From the NCBI GenBank assembly GCA_036521075.1, contig DATDIL010000021.1:21955-85954 (forward strand): DNA of 64,000 nucleotides, written 5' to 3'. The position numbers and the translations under genes were made by a program. The stretch comes from DAIDKA01 sp036521075 (GTDB lineage: Bacteria; Pseudomonadota; Gammaproteobacteria; Steroidobacterales; Steroidobacteraceae). Positions 34,601-44,093 of this stretch are shown here, in pieces (the stretch's first letter is position 1; the number at the start of each line of letters is the position of its first letter). Under the pieces are notes generated by a model. It worked only from the letters and a program-made list of their open reading frames with translations, was not told the DNA's origin and ran no database searches.

Positions 34601-35644
34601 ATGACCGGCGTGTCCATGAGACAGATGCTGGAAGCGGGTGTCCATTTCGGACATCAGACCCGCTTCTGGAACCCGAAGATGGCCCCTTTCATCTTTGGTG
34701 AGCGTAACAAGATCCATATTATCAACCTTGAGAAGACCCAGCCTCTGTATGTGCAGGCCTCGGCCTTCATTAAAGGCACTGTCGCCGACGGCGGCAAGGT
34801 GCTCTTCGTCGGTACCAAGCGATCCGCGCGCGACGCCGTCCAAAAGGAGGCGAGCCGCAGCGGCATGCCCTATGTCAACCAGCGTTGGCTGGGGGGCATG
34901 CTCACCAATTTCAAGACGATCCGGCAGTCCATCAAGCGACTGGCCGAGATCACCGAGCTGCAAAGCAGCGGTGCGCTCGACAAGCGCGGCAAGAAAGAAG
35001 CCACGCAGTTGCGCCGGGAGATGGACAAGCTTGAGCGTAGCCTTGGTGGCATCAAGCACATGGAATCCCTCCCCGATGTGATGTTCGTGATCGACGTGGG
35101 TCACGAGAAGATTGCAATTCATGAAGCCAAGAAGCTGGGCATTCCGGTGGTGGCCGTCGTGGACACGAATTGCAGCCCCGATGGCATTGACTATGTGATC
35201 CCGGGCAACGATGACGCCATGCGCGCCATCATGTTGTATGCCTCGGGCATTGCCGATTCGGTTCTGGAGGGCAAGGCTTCGGTGCCGCAGGTTGCCGTGG
35301 GCGAGGATGAATTCGTGGAGCTGGACGAGGCGGGTCAGCCGCGTCGCAAGACCGGCAAGCCGCGTCCGAAGCCGCAGGCACCGGTGCGCAACAAGAAGGC
35401 GCCGGTGCGGCGCCGTCTGCCGGTCAAGGCTCCGGTCGGGACCGATGAGTCGGTTGCCGATCTCGATGACGTGGAGGAAGGTACCGAGGTGCCCGCGGCG
35501 GCGGCCGCCGCCGCCACTGAAGGCGCCGCGCCCGCGGGTCGTGGCGGGGTGGTGCGTCGTCGTCCCCACGCCGCCGGCGGTGCGGAGGCGACCCCTGAGA
35601 CCCCTGCCGCCGCCGCTGAGGGCGACGCGGGTGCTCCTGCTTGA
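34601..35644 (+). CDS. rpsB: 30S ribosomal protein S2 with long C-terminal extension
   Basis: The first 235 or so of 347 residues are a normal S2 (MRQMLEAGVHFGHQTRFWNPKM, NQRWLGGMLTNF, DVMFVIDVGHEKIAIHEAKKLGIP, VDTNCSPDGIDYVIPGNDDA). E. coli S2 ends at 241. Here about 110 more residues follow: a basic, proline-rich stretch (about 248-273), an acidic one (about 281-295), and an Ala/Gly/Pro-rich tail with an RRR patch (about 296-347). The ATG at 34601 follows CAGGAG. A structured leader and strong promoter precede it; tsf follows after 57 bp. Confidence 0.95.
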   Translation: MTGVSMRQMLEAGVHFGHQTRFWNPKMAPFIFGERNKIHIINLEKTQPLYVQASAFIKGTVADGGKVLFVGTKRSARDAVQKEASRSGMPYVNQRWLGGMLTNFKTIRQSIKRLAEITELQSSGALDKRGKKEATQLRREMDKLERSLGGIKHMESLPDVMFVIDVGHEKIAIHEAKKLGIPVVAVVDTNCSPDGIDYVIPGNDDAMRAIMLYASGIADSVLEGKASVPQVAVGEDEFVELDEAGQPRRKTGKPRPKPQAPVRNKKAPVRRRLPVKAPVGTDESVADLDDVEEGTEVPAAAAAAATEGAAPAGRGGVVRRRPHAAGGAEATPETPAAAAEGDAGAPA

Positions 35645-35701
35645 AGGTCGTTTAGAGTTGCCCCGGCGCTAACCGGCCCGGAGCCTTTGCGTGGAATCCT
35701 T

Positions 35702-36598
35702 ATGAACATCACAGCAGACGCAGTGAAGCAGCTCCGTGAGCGCACCGGCGCCGGAATGATGGAGTGCAAGAAAGCGCTGGTGGAAACCCAGGGCGATATG
35801 GACGCCGCCGCCGAGCTCATGCGCAAGCAGGGCCTGGCCAAGGCCGACAAGAAGGCGGCCCGCGTGGCCGCCGAAGGCGTGATCGTGATCGAGCGCTCCG
35901 CCGACGGCCATGCGGCCGCGATGGTGGAAGTGAACTGCGAGACCGATTTCGTCGCGCGCGGCGCTGACTTTGGGGCGTTTTCCCAATCGGTGGCCGCCAA
36001 GGCCCTGCAGGCGCGGCCCTCCTCGCTCGAAGCATTGTTGCAGCAGCGGCTGGACAGCGGCGCGAGCATCGATGAGCGTTGCCGGGCACTGGTTGCGAAG
36101 ATTGGCGAGAAGATCAGCGTGCGCCGTTGCGTCGTGCTGACCTCGAGCGGGCACGTCAGTGCCTACGTGCACGGCACCCGCATCGGCGCGCTCGTGGCCG
36201 TGGAAGGTGGTGACCCGGTGCTCGCACATGATGTTGCCATGCACGTCGCCGCGAGCAATCCGAAGTACGTCACCATGGCCGATGTGCCGGCGGATGTCGT
36301 GGCCAAGGAGCGCGCGTTCCTGACGGACCAGGCCCAGGGCGAAGGCAAGCCGCCGCAGATCGTTGCCAAAATGGTCGAGGGGCGGCTGCGCAAGTCTCTC
36401 GGCGAGATCACGCTGGCCGGCCAGCCCTTCGTGAAAGATCCGGACCAGACCATCGAGAAGCTGCTGAAGGGCGCAAAGGCGAATGTGAAGGCGTTCGAGC
36501 GCTTCGAGGTCGGCGCCGGAATCGACAAGAAGCAGGACGACTTCGTCGCCGAGGTGATGGCGCAGGTCAAGAGCTTCGATCCGTCTGACAAGCAGTAA
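35702..36598 (+). CDS. tsf: Translation elongation factor Ts
   Basis: This 298-residue nucleotide exchange factor for EF-Tu has the N-terminal UBA-like helix bundle with RERTGAGMMECKKAL and the conserved VEVNCETDFVAR loop. AMHVAASNPKYV in the second core subdomain follows. I take the ATG at 35702 (MNITADAVKQLRE); a TTG at 35687 is less likely. It is co-transcribed with rpsB, and a clear terminator follows. Confidence 0.96.
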   Translation: MNITADAVKQLRERTGAGMMECKKALVETQGDMDAAAELMRKQGLAKADKKAARVAAEGVIVIERSADGHAAAMVEVNCETDFVARGADFGAFSQSVAAKALQARPSSLEALLQQRLDSGASIDERCRALVAKIGEKISVRRCVVLTSSGHVSAYVHGTRIGALVAVEGGDPVLAHDVAMHVAASNPKYVTMADVPADVVAKERAFLTDQAQGEGKPPQIVAKMVEGRLRKSLGEITLAGQPFVKDPDQTIEKLLKGAKANVKAFERFEVGAGIDKKQDDFVAEVMAQVKSFDPSDKQ

Positions 36599-36611
36599 GG
36601 CTGGCAAGAAG

Positions 36612-36635
36612 ACCCCGCCCCGGCGGGGTTTTCTT
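36612..36635 (+). terminator. Rho-independent terminator after tsf
   Basis: CCCCGCC (36613-36619) and GGCGGGG (36622-36628) form a GC stem followed by TTTTCTTC. It separates rpsB-tsf from pyrH; read-through or a promoter inside this gap must supply the downstream run. Confidence 0.85.
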
Positions 36636-36657
36636 CATGCACGAGGGTGAAGACCAC

Positions 36658-37386
36658 ATGAGCGACGGCAGGCGGTCCCGATATTCCCGCATCACGGTGA
36701 AGCTGTCCGGCGAAGCCCTGCTGGGCGGCGCGGACTACGGCATCGATCCGGTCATGCTCAAGCGCATTGCCGGGGAGATCCAGGAAATCGTCCAGATGGG
36801 TACGCAGGTCGCGGTAGTGGTCGGCGGCGGCAACATCTTTCGCGGCGCCGGGCTCGCGCGGGCCGGCATGGATCGTGTCACCGCCGATCACATGGGCATG
36901 CTGGCCACGGTCATGAACGCGGTCGCGATGCAGGATGCGCTCGAGAGTTCGGGCATGCAGTCGCGGGTGATGTCGGCCATCCGCATCAACCAGGTGTGTG
37001 AGGACTACATCCGCCGGCGCGCCATCCGGCACCTCGAAAAGGGGCGGGTCGTGATTTTCGCGGCCGGCACCGGCAATCCCTTCTTCACGACGGATACGGC
37101 AGCGTCGCTGCGGGCCATTGAGATCAACGCCGATGTGCTGCTGAAGGCCACCAAGGTGGATGGCGTGTATTCGGATGATCCGGTGCGCAATCCAGCGGCG
37201 CAGCGCTATTCGCAGCTGACCTTCGATAAGGTACTGCAGGACCGACTGAACGTCATGGATGCCACGGCCATCGTCATGTGCCGTGACAACCGCCTGCCAC
37301 TGCGTGTGTTCAACTTGAACAATCCGGGCGATCTGACCCGCATCGCACGTGGTGAGGAAATTGGTACGGCTGTCACATTCGAATAG
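36658..37386 (+). CDS. pyrH: UMP kinase
   Basis: This 242-residue amino-acid-kinase-fold enzyme phosphorylates UMP to UDP. Key segments are ITVKLSGEALLG, VVGGGNIFRG, DHMGMLATVMNA, AAGTGNPFFTTDTAA and KATKVDGVYSDDP. The ATG at 36658 (MSDGRRSRYSRI) fits family lengths; one at 36637 lies next to the terminator and adds seven residues. frr follows after eight bases. Confidence 0.95.
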   Translation: MSDGRRSRYSRITVKLSGEALLGGADYGIDPVMLKRIAGEIQEIVQMGTQVAVVVGGGNIFRGAGLARAGMDRVTADHMGMLATVMNAVAMQDALESSGMQSRVMSAIRINQVCEDYIRRRAIRHLEKGRVVIFAAGTGNPFFTTDTAASLRAIEINADVLLKATKVDGVYSDDPVRNPAAQRYSQLTFDKVLQDRLNVMDATAIVMCRDNRLPLRVFNLNNPGDLTRIARGEEIGTAVTFE

Positions 37387-37394
37387 GGGCAACC

Positions 37395-37952
37395 ATGCTC
37401 GATGACATCAAAAAAGACGCAGTAACCCGCATGGGCAAGTGCGTGACCCAGTTTCAGGCGGATCTGAAGAAGATGCGCACCGGTCGTGCCCATCCGAGCC
37501 TGATCGAACATCTGAAGGTCGACTATTACGGCTCGGATGTGCCGTTGCAGCAGGTTGCCAGCATTGCGGTCGAAGATGGTCGCACCCTGGTGGTCTCCCC
37601 CTGGGAGAAGGGCATGGTGCAGCCGATCGAGAAGGCCATCCACAAATCCGATTTGGGCCTGAACCCCATGACCGCGGGGACGATCATTCGCATTCCGATG
37701 CCGCCACTGACCGAGGAGCGCCGTCGCGAGTTCACCAAGGTGATCCGCCAGGATGCCGAAGGCGCGCGCGTATCGGTGCGGAACGTGCGGCGCGATGTGA
37801 TGTCTGACATCAAGGAAGCGCTGAAGGAGAAGCTCATTTCGCAGGACGATGAGCGGCGCGCTGAGAGCGATATCCAGAAGCTGACGGACAAGCATGTCGC
37901 CGATATCGACCAGCTGCTGGCGGCGAAGGAAAAGGAGATCATGCAGGTCTGA
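37395..37952 (+). CDS. frr: Ribosome recycling factor
   Basis: This 185-residue protein is exactly the family length. It has the three-helix-bundle signature KKMRTGRAHPSL, the YYGSDVPLQQVASI hinge and the C-terminal LTDKHVADIDQLLAAKEKEIM. It splits post-termination ribosomes with EF-G. uppS starts ten bases later. Confidence 0.97.
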   Translation: MLDDIKKDAVTRMGKCVTQFQADLKKMRTGRAHPSLIEHLKVDYYGSDVPLQQVASIAVEDGRTLVVSPWEKGMVQPIEKAIHKSDLGLNPMTAGTIIRIPMPPLTEERRREFTKVIRQDAEGARVSVRNVRRDVMSDIKEALKEKLISQDDERRAESDIQKLTDKHVADIDQLLAAKEKEIMQV

Positions 37953-37961
37953 TCGACCTGC

Positions 37962-38696
37962 ATGAGCGTGAACCTACCCCGTCATGTGGCGATCATCATG
38001 GACGGCAACGGCCGCTGGGCTGCTGCGCGGAAACTGCCGCGGCATGCTGGCCACAAGGCCGGCATCAGCGCCTTGCGTGCTTGCGTGCAAACGTGCACGA
38101 CCCGCGGTATCGGGGCGCTCACGGTTTTCGCATTCTCCAGTGAAAACTGGTCCCGGCCGGCGGAAGAGGTGTCGCTGTTGATGGGCCTGTTCGTCGACGC
38201 GCTCGACCAGGAAGTCGATGAGCTGCACGCCAATGGCGTGCGACTGCGCTTCATCGGCGACCGCCAGCGCCTGAGCGTGCGCCTGCAGTCCTACCTCGCC
38301 GCGGCGGAGGCGCGTACCGCGCCCAATGAGAGATTTTCGCTGAACATCGCCATGAGCTATGGCGGCCGCTGGGACATCACCCGCGCGGTGCGTCAGTTGG
38401 CGACGAAATGTACCGCCGGGGCTCTGCGTCCGGTCGACATCAGCGAAGCGCAGGTGGCGCAGGTCCTGGCATTGGCCGACCTGCCGGACCCGGACCTGTT
38501 CGTGCGCACCGGCGGCGAACACCGCATCAGCAACTTCCTGCTGTGGAATCTCGCCTACACCGAGTTGTACTTCACGGATTGCCTGTGGCCGGATTTCGAT
38601 GCCGACGAACTGGATGCCGCGCTGGCTTTCTTTGGCGCCCGCGAGCGGCGCTTCGGGCTTACGCCGGAGCAGACGCGGAGTCCCACGAGTGCTTAG
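37962..38696 (+). CDS. uppS: Undecaprenyl diphosphate synthase
   Basis: This 244-residue cis-prenyltransferase builds the C55 carrier lipid. Catalytic D14 lies in IIMDGNGRWA, and FAFSSENWSRP, the RGGR-like SYGGRWDI, and PDLFVRTGGEHRISNFLLWNLAYTE are all present. It overlaps cdsA by eight bases. Confidence 0.96.
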   Translation: MSVNLPRHVAIIMDGNGRWAAARKLPRHAGHKAGISALRACVQTCTTRGIGALTVFAFSSENWSRPAEEVSLLMGLFVDALDQEVDELHANGVRLRFIGDRQRLSVRLQSYLAAAEARTAPNERFSLNIAMSYGGRWDITRAVRQLATKCTAGALRPVDISEAQVAQVLALADLPDPDLFVRTGGEHRISNFLLWNLAYTELYFTDCLWPDFDADELDAALAFFGARERRFGLTPEQTRSPTSA

Positions 38697-39492
38697 AACC
38701 CGTATCCTCACGGCCGCTGTCCTCATCGGGCTGCTGCTGGTCGTGCTGCTGTGGCTGCCGCCATGGGCGACGGTCGTCGCGGTGACCGTATCGATCCTGG
38801 CCGGGGCATGGGAGTGGTCAGCATTCCTCAAACTGCAATCCGTGGCGGGGCGTGCACTGTTTGTGGCGGTCGTGGCGGCCAGCCTGCCGCTCCTGTGGCA
38901 GCTCACAGTGGCCGAGCCGGCGCGCCTGGTCGTGCTGTGCCTGGCGCTGCTGTGGTGGCTGGTGGCCCTGCTGTGGGTGATGTTCGCACCGGGCCGCGCC
39001 GCGGCCTGGTCGGCGGCGCTCGCGGGCATTTTGGCACTGGCGCCGGCCTGGGTCGCGATGGTGCGCCTGCGCGTTGATGTCCCGCGCGGCGAGCAGTGGG
39101 TACTGTTCGCGCTGTGCCTGGTGTCGGCCGCCGATGTCGGGGCGTATTTTGCCGGCCGCAGCTTCGGGCGCACGAAGCTGGCGCCGCAGGTGTCTCCGGG
39201 CAAGACCTGGGAGGGGGCCGCGGGCGGTCTGGTACTTGCGGGCCTGGTTGCCCTGTGGGGCAGCCGGTGGTTTGCTGTACCGATGGTGCGCCTGATGCCA
39301 CTGTGTCTCGGGGTCGTCGCGTTCTCGATCGTCGGTGACCTCACGGAGAGCCTGCTCAAGCGCTTTGCGGGTCTGAAGGACAGTGGCACATTGTTTCCGG
39401 GTCATGGTGGGGTCATGGATCGAATTGACAGTCTGACGAGTGCCATGCCGCTGCTGCTGCTGGGACTGCTGGTGCTGGGAGTGGCCCGATGA
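38689..39492 (+). CDS. cdsA: Phosphatidate cytidylyltransferase
   Basis: This inner-membrane enzyme of about 267 residues makes CDP-diacylglycerol. Several hydrophobic helices are followed by the CdsA signature running from SAADVGAYFAGRSFGRTKLAP through SPGKTWEGAAGG to GDLTESLLKRFAGLKDSGTLFPGHGGVMDRIDS. The likely start is the GTG at 38689 (MLRTRILTAAVL), inside the last codons of uppS; upstream frame sequence belongs to uppS DNA. Confidence 0.93.
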   Translation: MLRTRILTAAVLIGLLLVVLLWLPPWATVVAVTVSILAGAWEWSAFLKLQSVAGRALFVAVVAASLPLLWQLTVAEPARLVVLCLALLWWLVALLWVMFAPGRAAAWSAALAGILALAPAWVAMVRLRVDVPRGEQWVLFALCLVSAADVGAYFAGRSFGRTKLAPQVSPGKTWEGAAGGLVLAGLVALWGSRWFAVPMVRLMPLCLGVVAFSIVGDLTESLLKRFAGLKDSGTLFPGHGGVMDRIDSLTSAMPLLLLGLLVLGVAR

Positions 39493-40706
39493 AGGGCATT
39501 GCGGTCCTCGGCGCGACCGGGTCGGTCGGGGTCAACACCTTGGATGTTATCGCCCGGCACCCCGACCGCTATCGGGCCGTGGCCCTGGGCGCGCACCGCA
39601 ATGTGGAGCTGCTGCTGCAGCAGATCCAGCAGTTCCGCCCCGCCGTGGCGGCACTCACGGACCCCGGCGCGGCGCAGGTTCTGGAGCAGCGCCTGCGGGC
39701 TGCGGGATTGGCCACGCCGGTCCTGACCGGACCAGCGGCCCTGGAGACGCTGGCGACACTGCCCGAAGTGGACCAGGTCATGGCCGCCATCGTCGGCGCC
39801 GCCGGACTGCGCTCCACGCTGGCCGCGGCCCGCACGGGCAAGCGCCTGCTGCTGGCGAACAAGGAATCCCTGGTCATGGCAGGTCCCTTGCTGATGTCGG
39901 CCGTGCACGCTTCGGGCTGTGAGCTGCTGCCCATCGACAGCGAGCACAATGCGATCTTCCAGTGCCTGCCACACGGTGCCAGGCCCGGGGTGAAACCGCT
40001 GGGTGTGCGGCGAATTTTGTTGACCGCATCCGGTGGCCCGTTTCGCGACTGGCCCCTCGAGGCGATCGCAACCGCGACCCCGGATCAGGCCTGCAAGCAC
40101 CCCAATTGGGTCATGGGCCGCAAGATTTCCGTGGATTCCGCCTCGCTCATGAACAAGGGTCTTGAGCTCATCGAGGCGTGTTTCATGTTCGGTCTGGGGC
40201 CCGCGAAAGTCGAGATCGTGGTGCACCCGCAAAGCGTCGTGCATTCGCTGGTGGAATACGTCGACGGCTCGGTGCTGGCGCAGCTGGCCTGTCCGGATAT
40301 GCGCACCCCCATTGCGTACGGCATGGCATGGCCGGAGCGGATCGAGGCCGGTACGGATTTCCTGGATCTGATCCGTACCCGGCAGCTGGATTTCGTGGCG
40401 CCTGACGCGACACGCTTCCCCTGTCTTGCTCTGGCTCGGGCTGTAGCGGACACTGGCGGGCTGGCGCCTGCCATTCTCAATGCGGCGAATGAAGTCGCCG
40501 TTACTGCTTTCCTGGAGCGCCGATTGAACTTTCCGGACATACCCGCGGTCATTGAGTGTGTACTTTCGAAGGCCAATGGGGCCAGGGCTGCCGGGGGGGA
40601 GATCCGCAGCCTCGATGATGTCCTGCAGGCGGATGCCGAAGCGCGTGAGCTGGCCCTGGAGTTCTGCCGCAATCGCGGTGAAGTGTCGAGGTCCATTCAT
40701 GCGTAG
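39489..40706 (+). CDS. dxr: 1-deoxy-D-xylulose 5-phosphate reductoisomerase
   Basis: This 405-residue enzyme is the second of the MEP isoprenoid pathway. It has the NADPH motif GATGSVG near the N-terminus, LLANKESLVMAG, PIDSEHNAIFQCLP and SVDSASLMNKGLELIEA, which hold the metal and substrate residues. The start overlaps cdsA by four bases. Instead of rseP, a 72-bp gap and bamA follow. Confidence 0.96.
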   Translation: MKGIAVLGATGSVGVNTLDVIARHPDRYRAVALGAHRNVELLLQQIQQFRPAVAALTDPGAAQVLEQRLRAAGLATPVLTGPAALETLATLPEVDQVMAAIVGAAGLRSTLAAARTGKRLLLANKESLVMAGPLLMSAVHASGCELLPIDSEHNAIFQCLPHGARPGVKPLGVRRILLTASGGPFRDWPLEAIATATPDQACKHPNWVMGRKISVDSASLMNKGLELIEACFMFGLGPAKVEIVVHPQSVVHSLVEYVDGSVLAQLACPDMRTPIAYGMAWPERIEAGTDFLDLIRTRQLDFVAPDATRFPCLALARAVADTGGLAPAILNAANEVAVTAFLERRLNFPDIPAVIECVLSKANGARAAGGEIRSLDDVLQADAEARELALEFCRNRGEVSRSIHA

Positions 40707-40778
40707 GCAGTCTGAGTTGGCCTTCGCAAAGGGGCGCCCCCCATATATTTCCAACAACATCGGGCCGGCAATCTGTTC

Positions 40779-43430
40779 ATGAAGCGATTTGGATTGGTGA
40801 CCACCCTCGCACTGTGCGCGGGTTCGGCAGTATGTTCGGCCCAGACGCAGGCGCCGGTGCCGGGCCCCGTCGCGGGACCTGCCGCGGGCCCCGGGGCCCC
40901 CGGCCGCTCGTTCGTACTGGCGAACCCCGACGAAGCACCCGCAACCGCAGCCGCCGATTTCGCGGTGACCAACATCCGCATCGAAGGACTGCAGCGCATT
41001 TCCGAGGGCACGGTCTATAACTACCTGCCCGTGAATATCGGCGATCACGTCACGCCCATACGCATCCGCGAAGCGGTCCGCTCCCTGTACAACACCGGAT
41101 TCTTCCGCGACGTGCAGATGCGCCGCGACGGCGGCACGCTGGTGGTACTGGTGGTCGAGCGCCCCGCCATCGAGAGCTTCGAAATCACCGGCAACAAGGA
41201 CATCAAGACCGAGGATCTGCAGAAGTCCCTGCGCACCGTCGGTTTGGCGGCCGGCAAGACCTTCGACCGCTCGGTGCTGGAGGAGGTCAAGGGCTATCTC
41301 ACCGACCAGTACTTCAGCCGCGGCAAGTATGCGGTGAAGATCGACGAGAAGGTCGAGGATGATTCGGGTAACCGGGTGAAGATCAAGATCACCATCACGG
41401 AAGGCTCGCGCGCCAAGATCCGCACCATCAACATTGTCGGCAACCATGTCTTCACCGACAAGGAAATTGACAAGGGTCTGGAACTGCAGACTCCGAACTG
41501 GCTGTCCTGGTACAAGCAGGATGACCGCTACTCCAGCGAATCCCTGGACGGCGACCTGGAAAAGATCCGCTCCTACTACATGGACCGCGGTTATGCGAAC
41601 TTTCAGATCGACTCCACCCAGGTGGCCATCGCGCCCGAAAAGGACGACATCTTCATCACCGTCAACATCGAGGAGGGTGGGGTGTACAAGGTGGGCGAGG
41701 TCAAGCTGGCGGGCACTTTCCCCATACCGAAGCAGGAGCTCGAGGCGCTGCTGCTGGTACAGCCCGGCCAGATCTATTCGCGCAAATGGGTGACGGCCAC
41801 GCAGGAACTGATCCAGAACCGCTTGGGTCAGGACGGCTATGCATTCGCCAAGGTCGACCCGGTGCCGACCACCGACAAGGCCACGGGCATCGTGGCCCTG
41901 ACGTTCTTCGTGGATCCGGGCAACCGGGTCTATGTGCGCAACATCATCTTCAACGGCTCCAAGCGCATCAATGACGAGGTGCTGCGCCGTGAGATGCGCA
42001 TCCTGGAGGGCGGTTGGCTGTCGAATGTCGGCCTGGACCGCTCCAAGCAGCGTCTGCAGCGCCTGCCCTACATCACCAAGGTCGACGAGGAAACCACACC
42101 GGTTCCGGGTTCCTCGGACCAGGTCGATGTGGCCTACAAGATCGAAGAGGGCCCGGGCGCTTCGATCTCCGGTGGCGTGGGCTACTCGGAGACCTACAAA
42201 TTCGAGCTGAACGGTAATTACACCGACGCCAACTGGCTCGGCAGCGGACAGCGCGTGTCGATCAATCTCGAGGCCGGCGAATTCAACAAGCTCATTGGCC
42301 TTTCCGAGACCAATCCCTACACCAATGTCGACAACCTGACGCGAACCTATTCGCTCAGCTATCGCGACAGCTCCCAGTTCACGTCGGCTTCCTCGGACTT
42401 CTCGACCAAGATTCTGAGCCTGGGCGAGACCTTTGGTTACCCGGTGTCCGAGTATCAGTTCGTGAACCTCGGCCTGAACCTGCAGGGTGTGCAGCTGGTG
42501 GCGATCGAGAACAGCAGCGCGCTGCAGTCATTGCAGTGGGTCCAGAACAACGGACACACCTACACGGGGGAGGCCACGGGCCTGATCTTTGATCCGACCA
42601 CGGCCACTTACGTGAACGGCATTTATGCCCTCGACGGGACACGCTACGCGGTCGCCCAACTGATCACCGGGTGGAGCTACGACTCCCGTAATCGCGGACT
42701 ATTCCCCGATCGCGGCATGCACCAGCTCGTCAACGTCAGCTACACACCGCCCCTGACGGGTGTGTCGTACTACAAGGTGAACTATGAGTTCCTGAAGTAC
42801 ATACCGCTGTTCAAGGGTTTCACGTTTGCCTTCACCGGCGATTTGGGATACGGCGCCGGACTGGGCAAGAGCAAGTGCCACGCGGCAACCGATGCCACCG
42901 CGGCGTACTGCGTCGACCCCAGTCTGCCGCCCTATGAACTGTTCGACGGCGGCGGCCCGGACTCCGTGCGCGGCTTCCAGGAAAGCTATCTGGGTCCGAA
43001 GGATCAGTATGGCAATCCCTACGGAGGCAACCTGAATGTGCTGGCGCGCTCTGAACTCATCATTCCGATGCCGGCCAAGATCGCCTCGAGCGCCCGAGTG
43101 AGCCTGTTCGTTGATGTGGGCAATGTGTTCTCGACCACCAAGTACCCGCAGTTCTATGCGCCGCCGGGCACCCCGAGCAACCCGCAATACAGCATCGGCA
43201 ACGTCACCGAAGCGGACCTCAACGACCCGTCGGTCCTGACCCCGGAGAACTATAACTTCGCCATCAACCGCCTGAAGGAATCGGTCGGCATCGCGGTGCA
43301 ATGGCTCGCCCCGCTGGGGCTGTTCCGGTTCAGTCTCGCGGTGCCTTTGAATGCGCAGCGCGAGTTGGACGGCGTAACCTGGGGTGATCAGACCGAACGC
43401 TTCCAGTTCTCGGTTGGACAGGCGTTCTAA
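40779..43430 (+). CDS. bamA: Outer-membrane assembly factor BamA
   Basis: This 883-residue Omp85 protein has a signal peptide ending SAVCSAQ, five POTRA domains and a C-terminal barrel with the L6 motif VRGF (PDSVRGFQES), ending in VGQAF. It folds and inserts outer-membrane proteins. Two features lengthen it compared with E. coli BamA (810): a Pro/Ala/Gly-rich linker of about 35 residues before POTRA1, and a barrel loop with two cysteines (KCHAATDATAAYC). skp follows, as usual. Confidence 0.96.
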   Translation: MKRFGLVTTLALCAGSAVCSAQTQAPVPGPVAGPAAGPGAPGRSFVLANPDEAPATAAADFAVTNIRIEGLQRISEGTVYNYLPVNIGDHVTPIRIREAVRSLYNTGFFRDVQMRRDGGTLVVLVVERPAIESFEITGNKDIKTEDLQKSLRTVGLAAGKTFDRSVLEEVKGYLTDQYFSRGKYAVKIDEKVEDDSGNRVKIKITITEGSRAKIRTINIVGNHVFTDKEIDKGLELQTPNWLSWYKQDDRYSSESLDGDLEKIRSYYMDRGYANFQIDSTQVAIAPEKDDIFITVNIEEGGVYKVGEVKLAGTFPIPKQELEALLLVQPGQIYSRKWVTATQELIQNRLGQDGYAFAKVDPVPTTDKATGIVALTFFVDPGNRVYVRNIIFNGSKRINDEVLRREMRILEGGWLSNVGLDRSKQRLQRLPYITKVDEETTPVPGSSDQVDVAYKIEEGPGASISGGVGYSETYKFELNGNYTDANWLGSGQRVSINLEAGEFNKLIGLSETNPYTNVDNLTRTYSLSYRDSSQFTSASSDFSTKILSLGETFGYPVSEYQFVNLGLNLQGVQLVAIENSSALQSLQWVQNNGHTYTGEATGLIFDPTTATYVNGIYALDGTRYAVAQLITGWSYDSRNRGLFPDRGMHQLVNVSYTPPLTGVSYYKVNYEFLKYIPLFKGFTFAFTGDLGYGAGLGKSKCHAATDATAAYCVDPSLPPYELFDGGGPDSVRGFQESYLGPKDQYGNPYGGNLNVLARSELIIPMPAKIASSARVSLFVDVGNVFSTTKYPQFYAPPGTPSNPQYSIGNVTEADLNDPSVLTPENYNFAINRLKESVGIAVQWLAPLGLFRFSLAVPLNAQRELDGVTWGDQTERFQFSVGQAF

Positions 43431-43488
43431 AGCGATTTCCGCTATGATCCCAGGTCTTAAATTGGGCTTGGCCCACAAGAGGAGCATC

Positions 43489-44049
43489 GTGAAGGGCGTC
43501 GTCAGGTCTTTGATTTTGGGGTCGGCTGCGGCCATGGTTCTGGCGGCGGCGCCGGCGTGGGCGGAGCTGAAAATTGGTTATGTAAATTACAGTCGGCTGC
43601 TGCAGGAGTCCCCCGATGCGAAGGTGATCGCGGATCAGCTGCGCAACGAATTCCTGCCCCGTCAGCGTGAATTGCAGACCCTGCAGCAGTCGCTGAAGAC
43701 GCGCGAGGACAAGCTGACCAAGGACGGCGCGACCATGACGGACGACCAGCGCGCCCGGGAAGACAAGGACATCCGCGACGGTGAGCGTGAGTACCAGCGC
43801 AAACAAAGCGAGGCGTCGGACGATCTGAATGCGCGTCGCAATGAGGAATTGTCGATACTGCAGAAGTCGCTGGTCGCGAAGGTGCAGGCTTATGCGAAGT
43901 CGCAGAGCTTCGATCTGATCCTTGCCGACGGCGTCATCTATGCGACCAACGCCGTGGACATCACCCCTCAGGTGCTGGCGACCCTGCAGGCGGCTGCGCC
44001 CGCCGCATCCAAGGCTGCGCCGGCCGCGTCGAAGCCGGCCGGCAAGTAA
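43489..44049 (+). CDS. skp: Periplasmic chaperone Skp/OmpH
   Basis: This 186-residue protein has a signal peptide ending APAWA, then ELKIGYVNYSRLL, a long charged coiled coil (tentacles) and FDLILADGVIYATNAVDIT at the C-terminal core. It then has an extra Ala/Pro/Lys tail. The start is the GTG at 43489 behind GAGGAG. Skp holds unfolded outer-membrane proteins for BamA, encoded immediately upstream. Confidence 0.92.
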   Translation: MKGVVRSLILGSAAAMVLAAAPAWAELKIGYVNYSRLLQESPDAKVIADQLRNEFLPRQRELQTLQQSLKTREDKLTKDGATMTDDQRAREDKDIRDGEREYQRKQSEASDDLNARRNEELSILQKSLVAKVQAYAKSQSFDLILADGVIYATNAVDITPQVLATLQAAAPAASKAAPAASKPAGK

Positions 44050-44093
44050 GACTAACCCGGCGGGCCTTGGACGGGCCCGCACGAGGCAACGGC

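Noticed and set aside
39402..41447. Long minus-strand frame antisense to dxr and bamA
   Set aside because: It lies entirely opposite strongly conserved genes, has no family features, and is expected from GC-rich codon bias.
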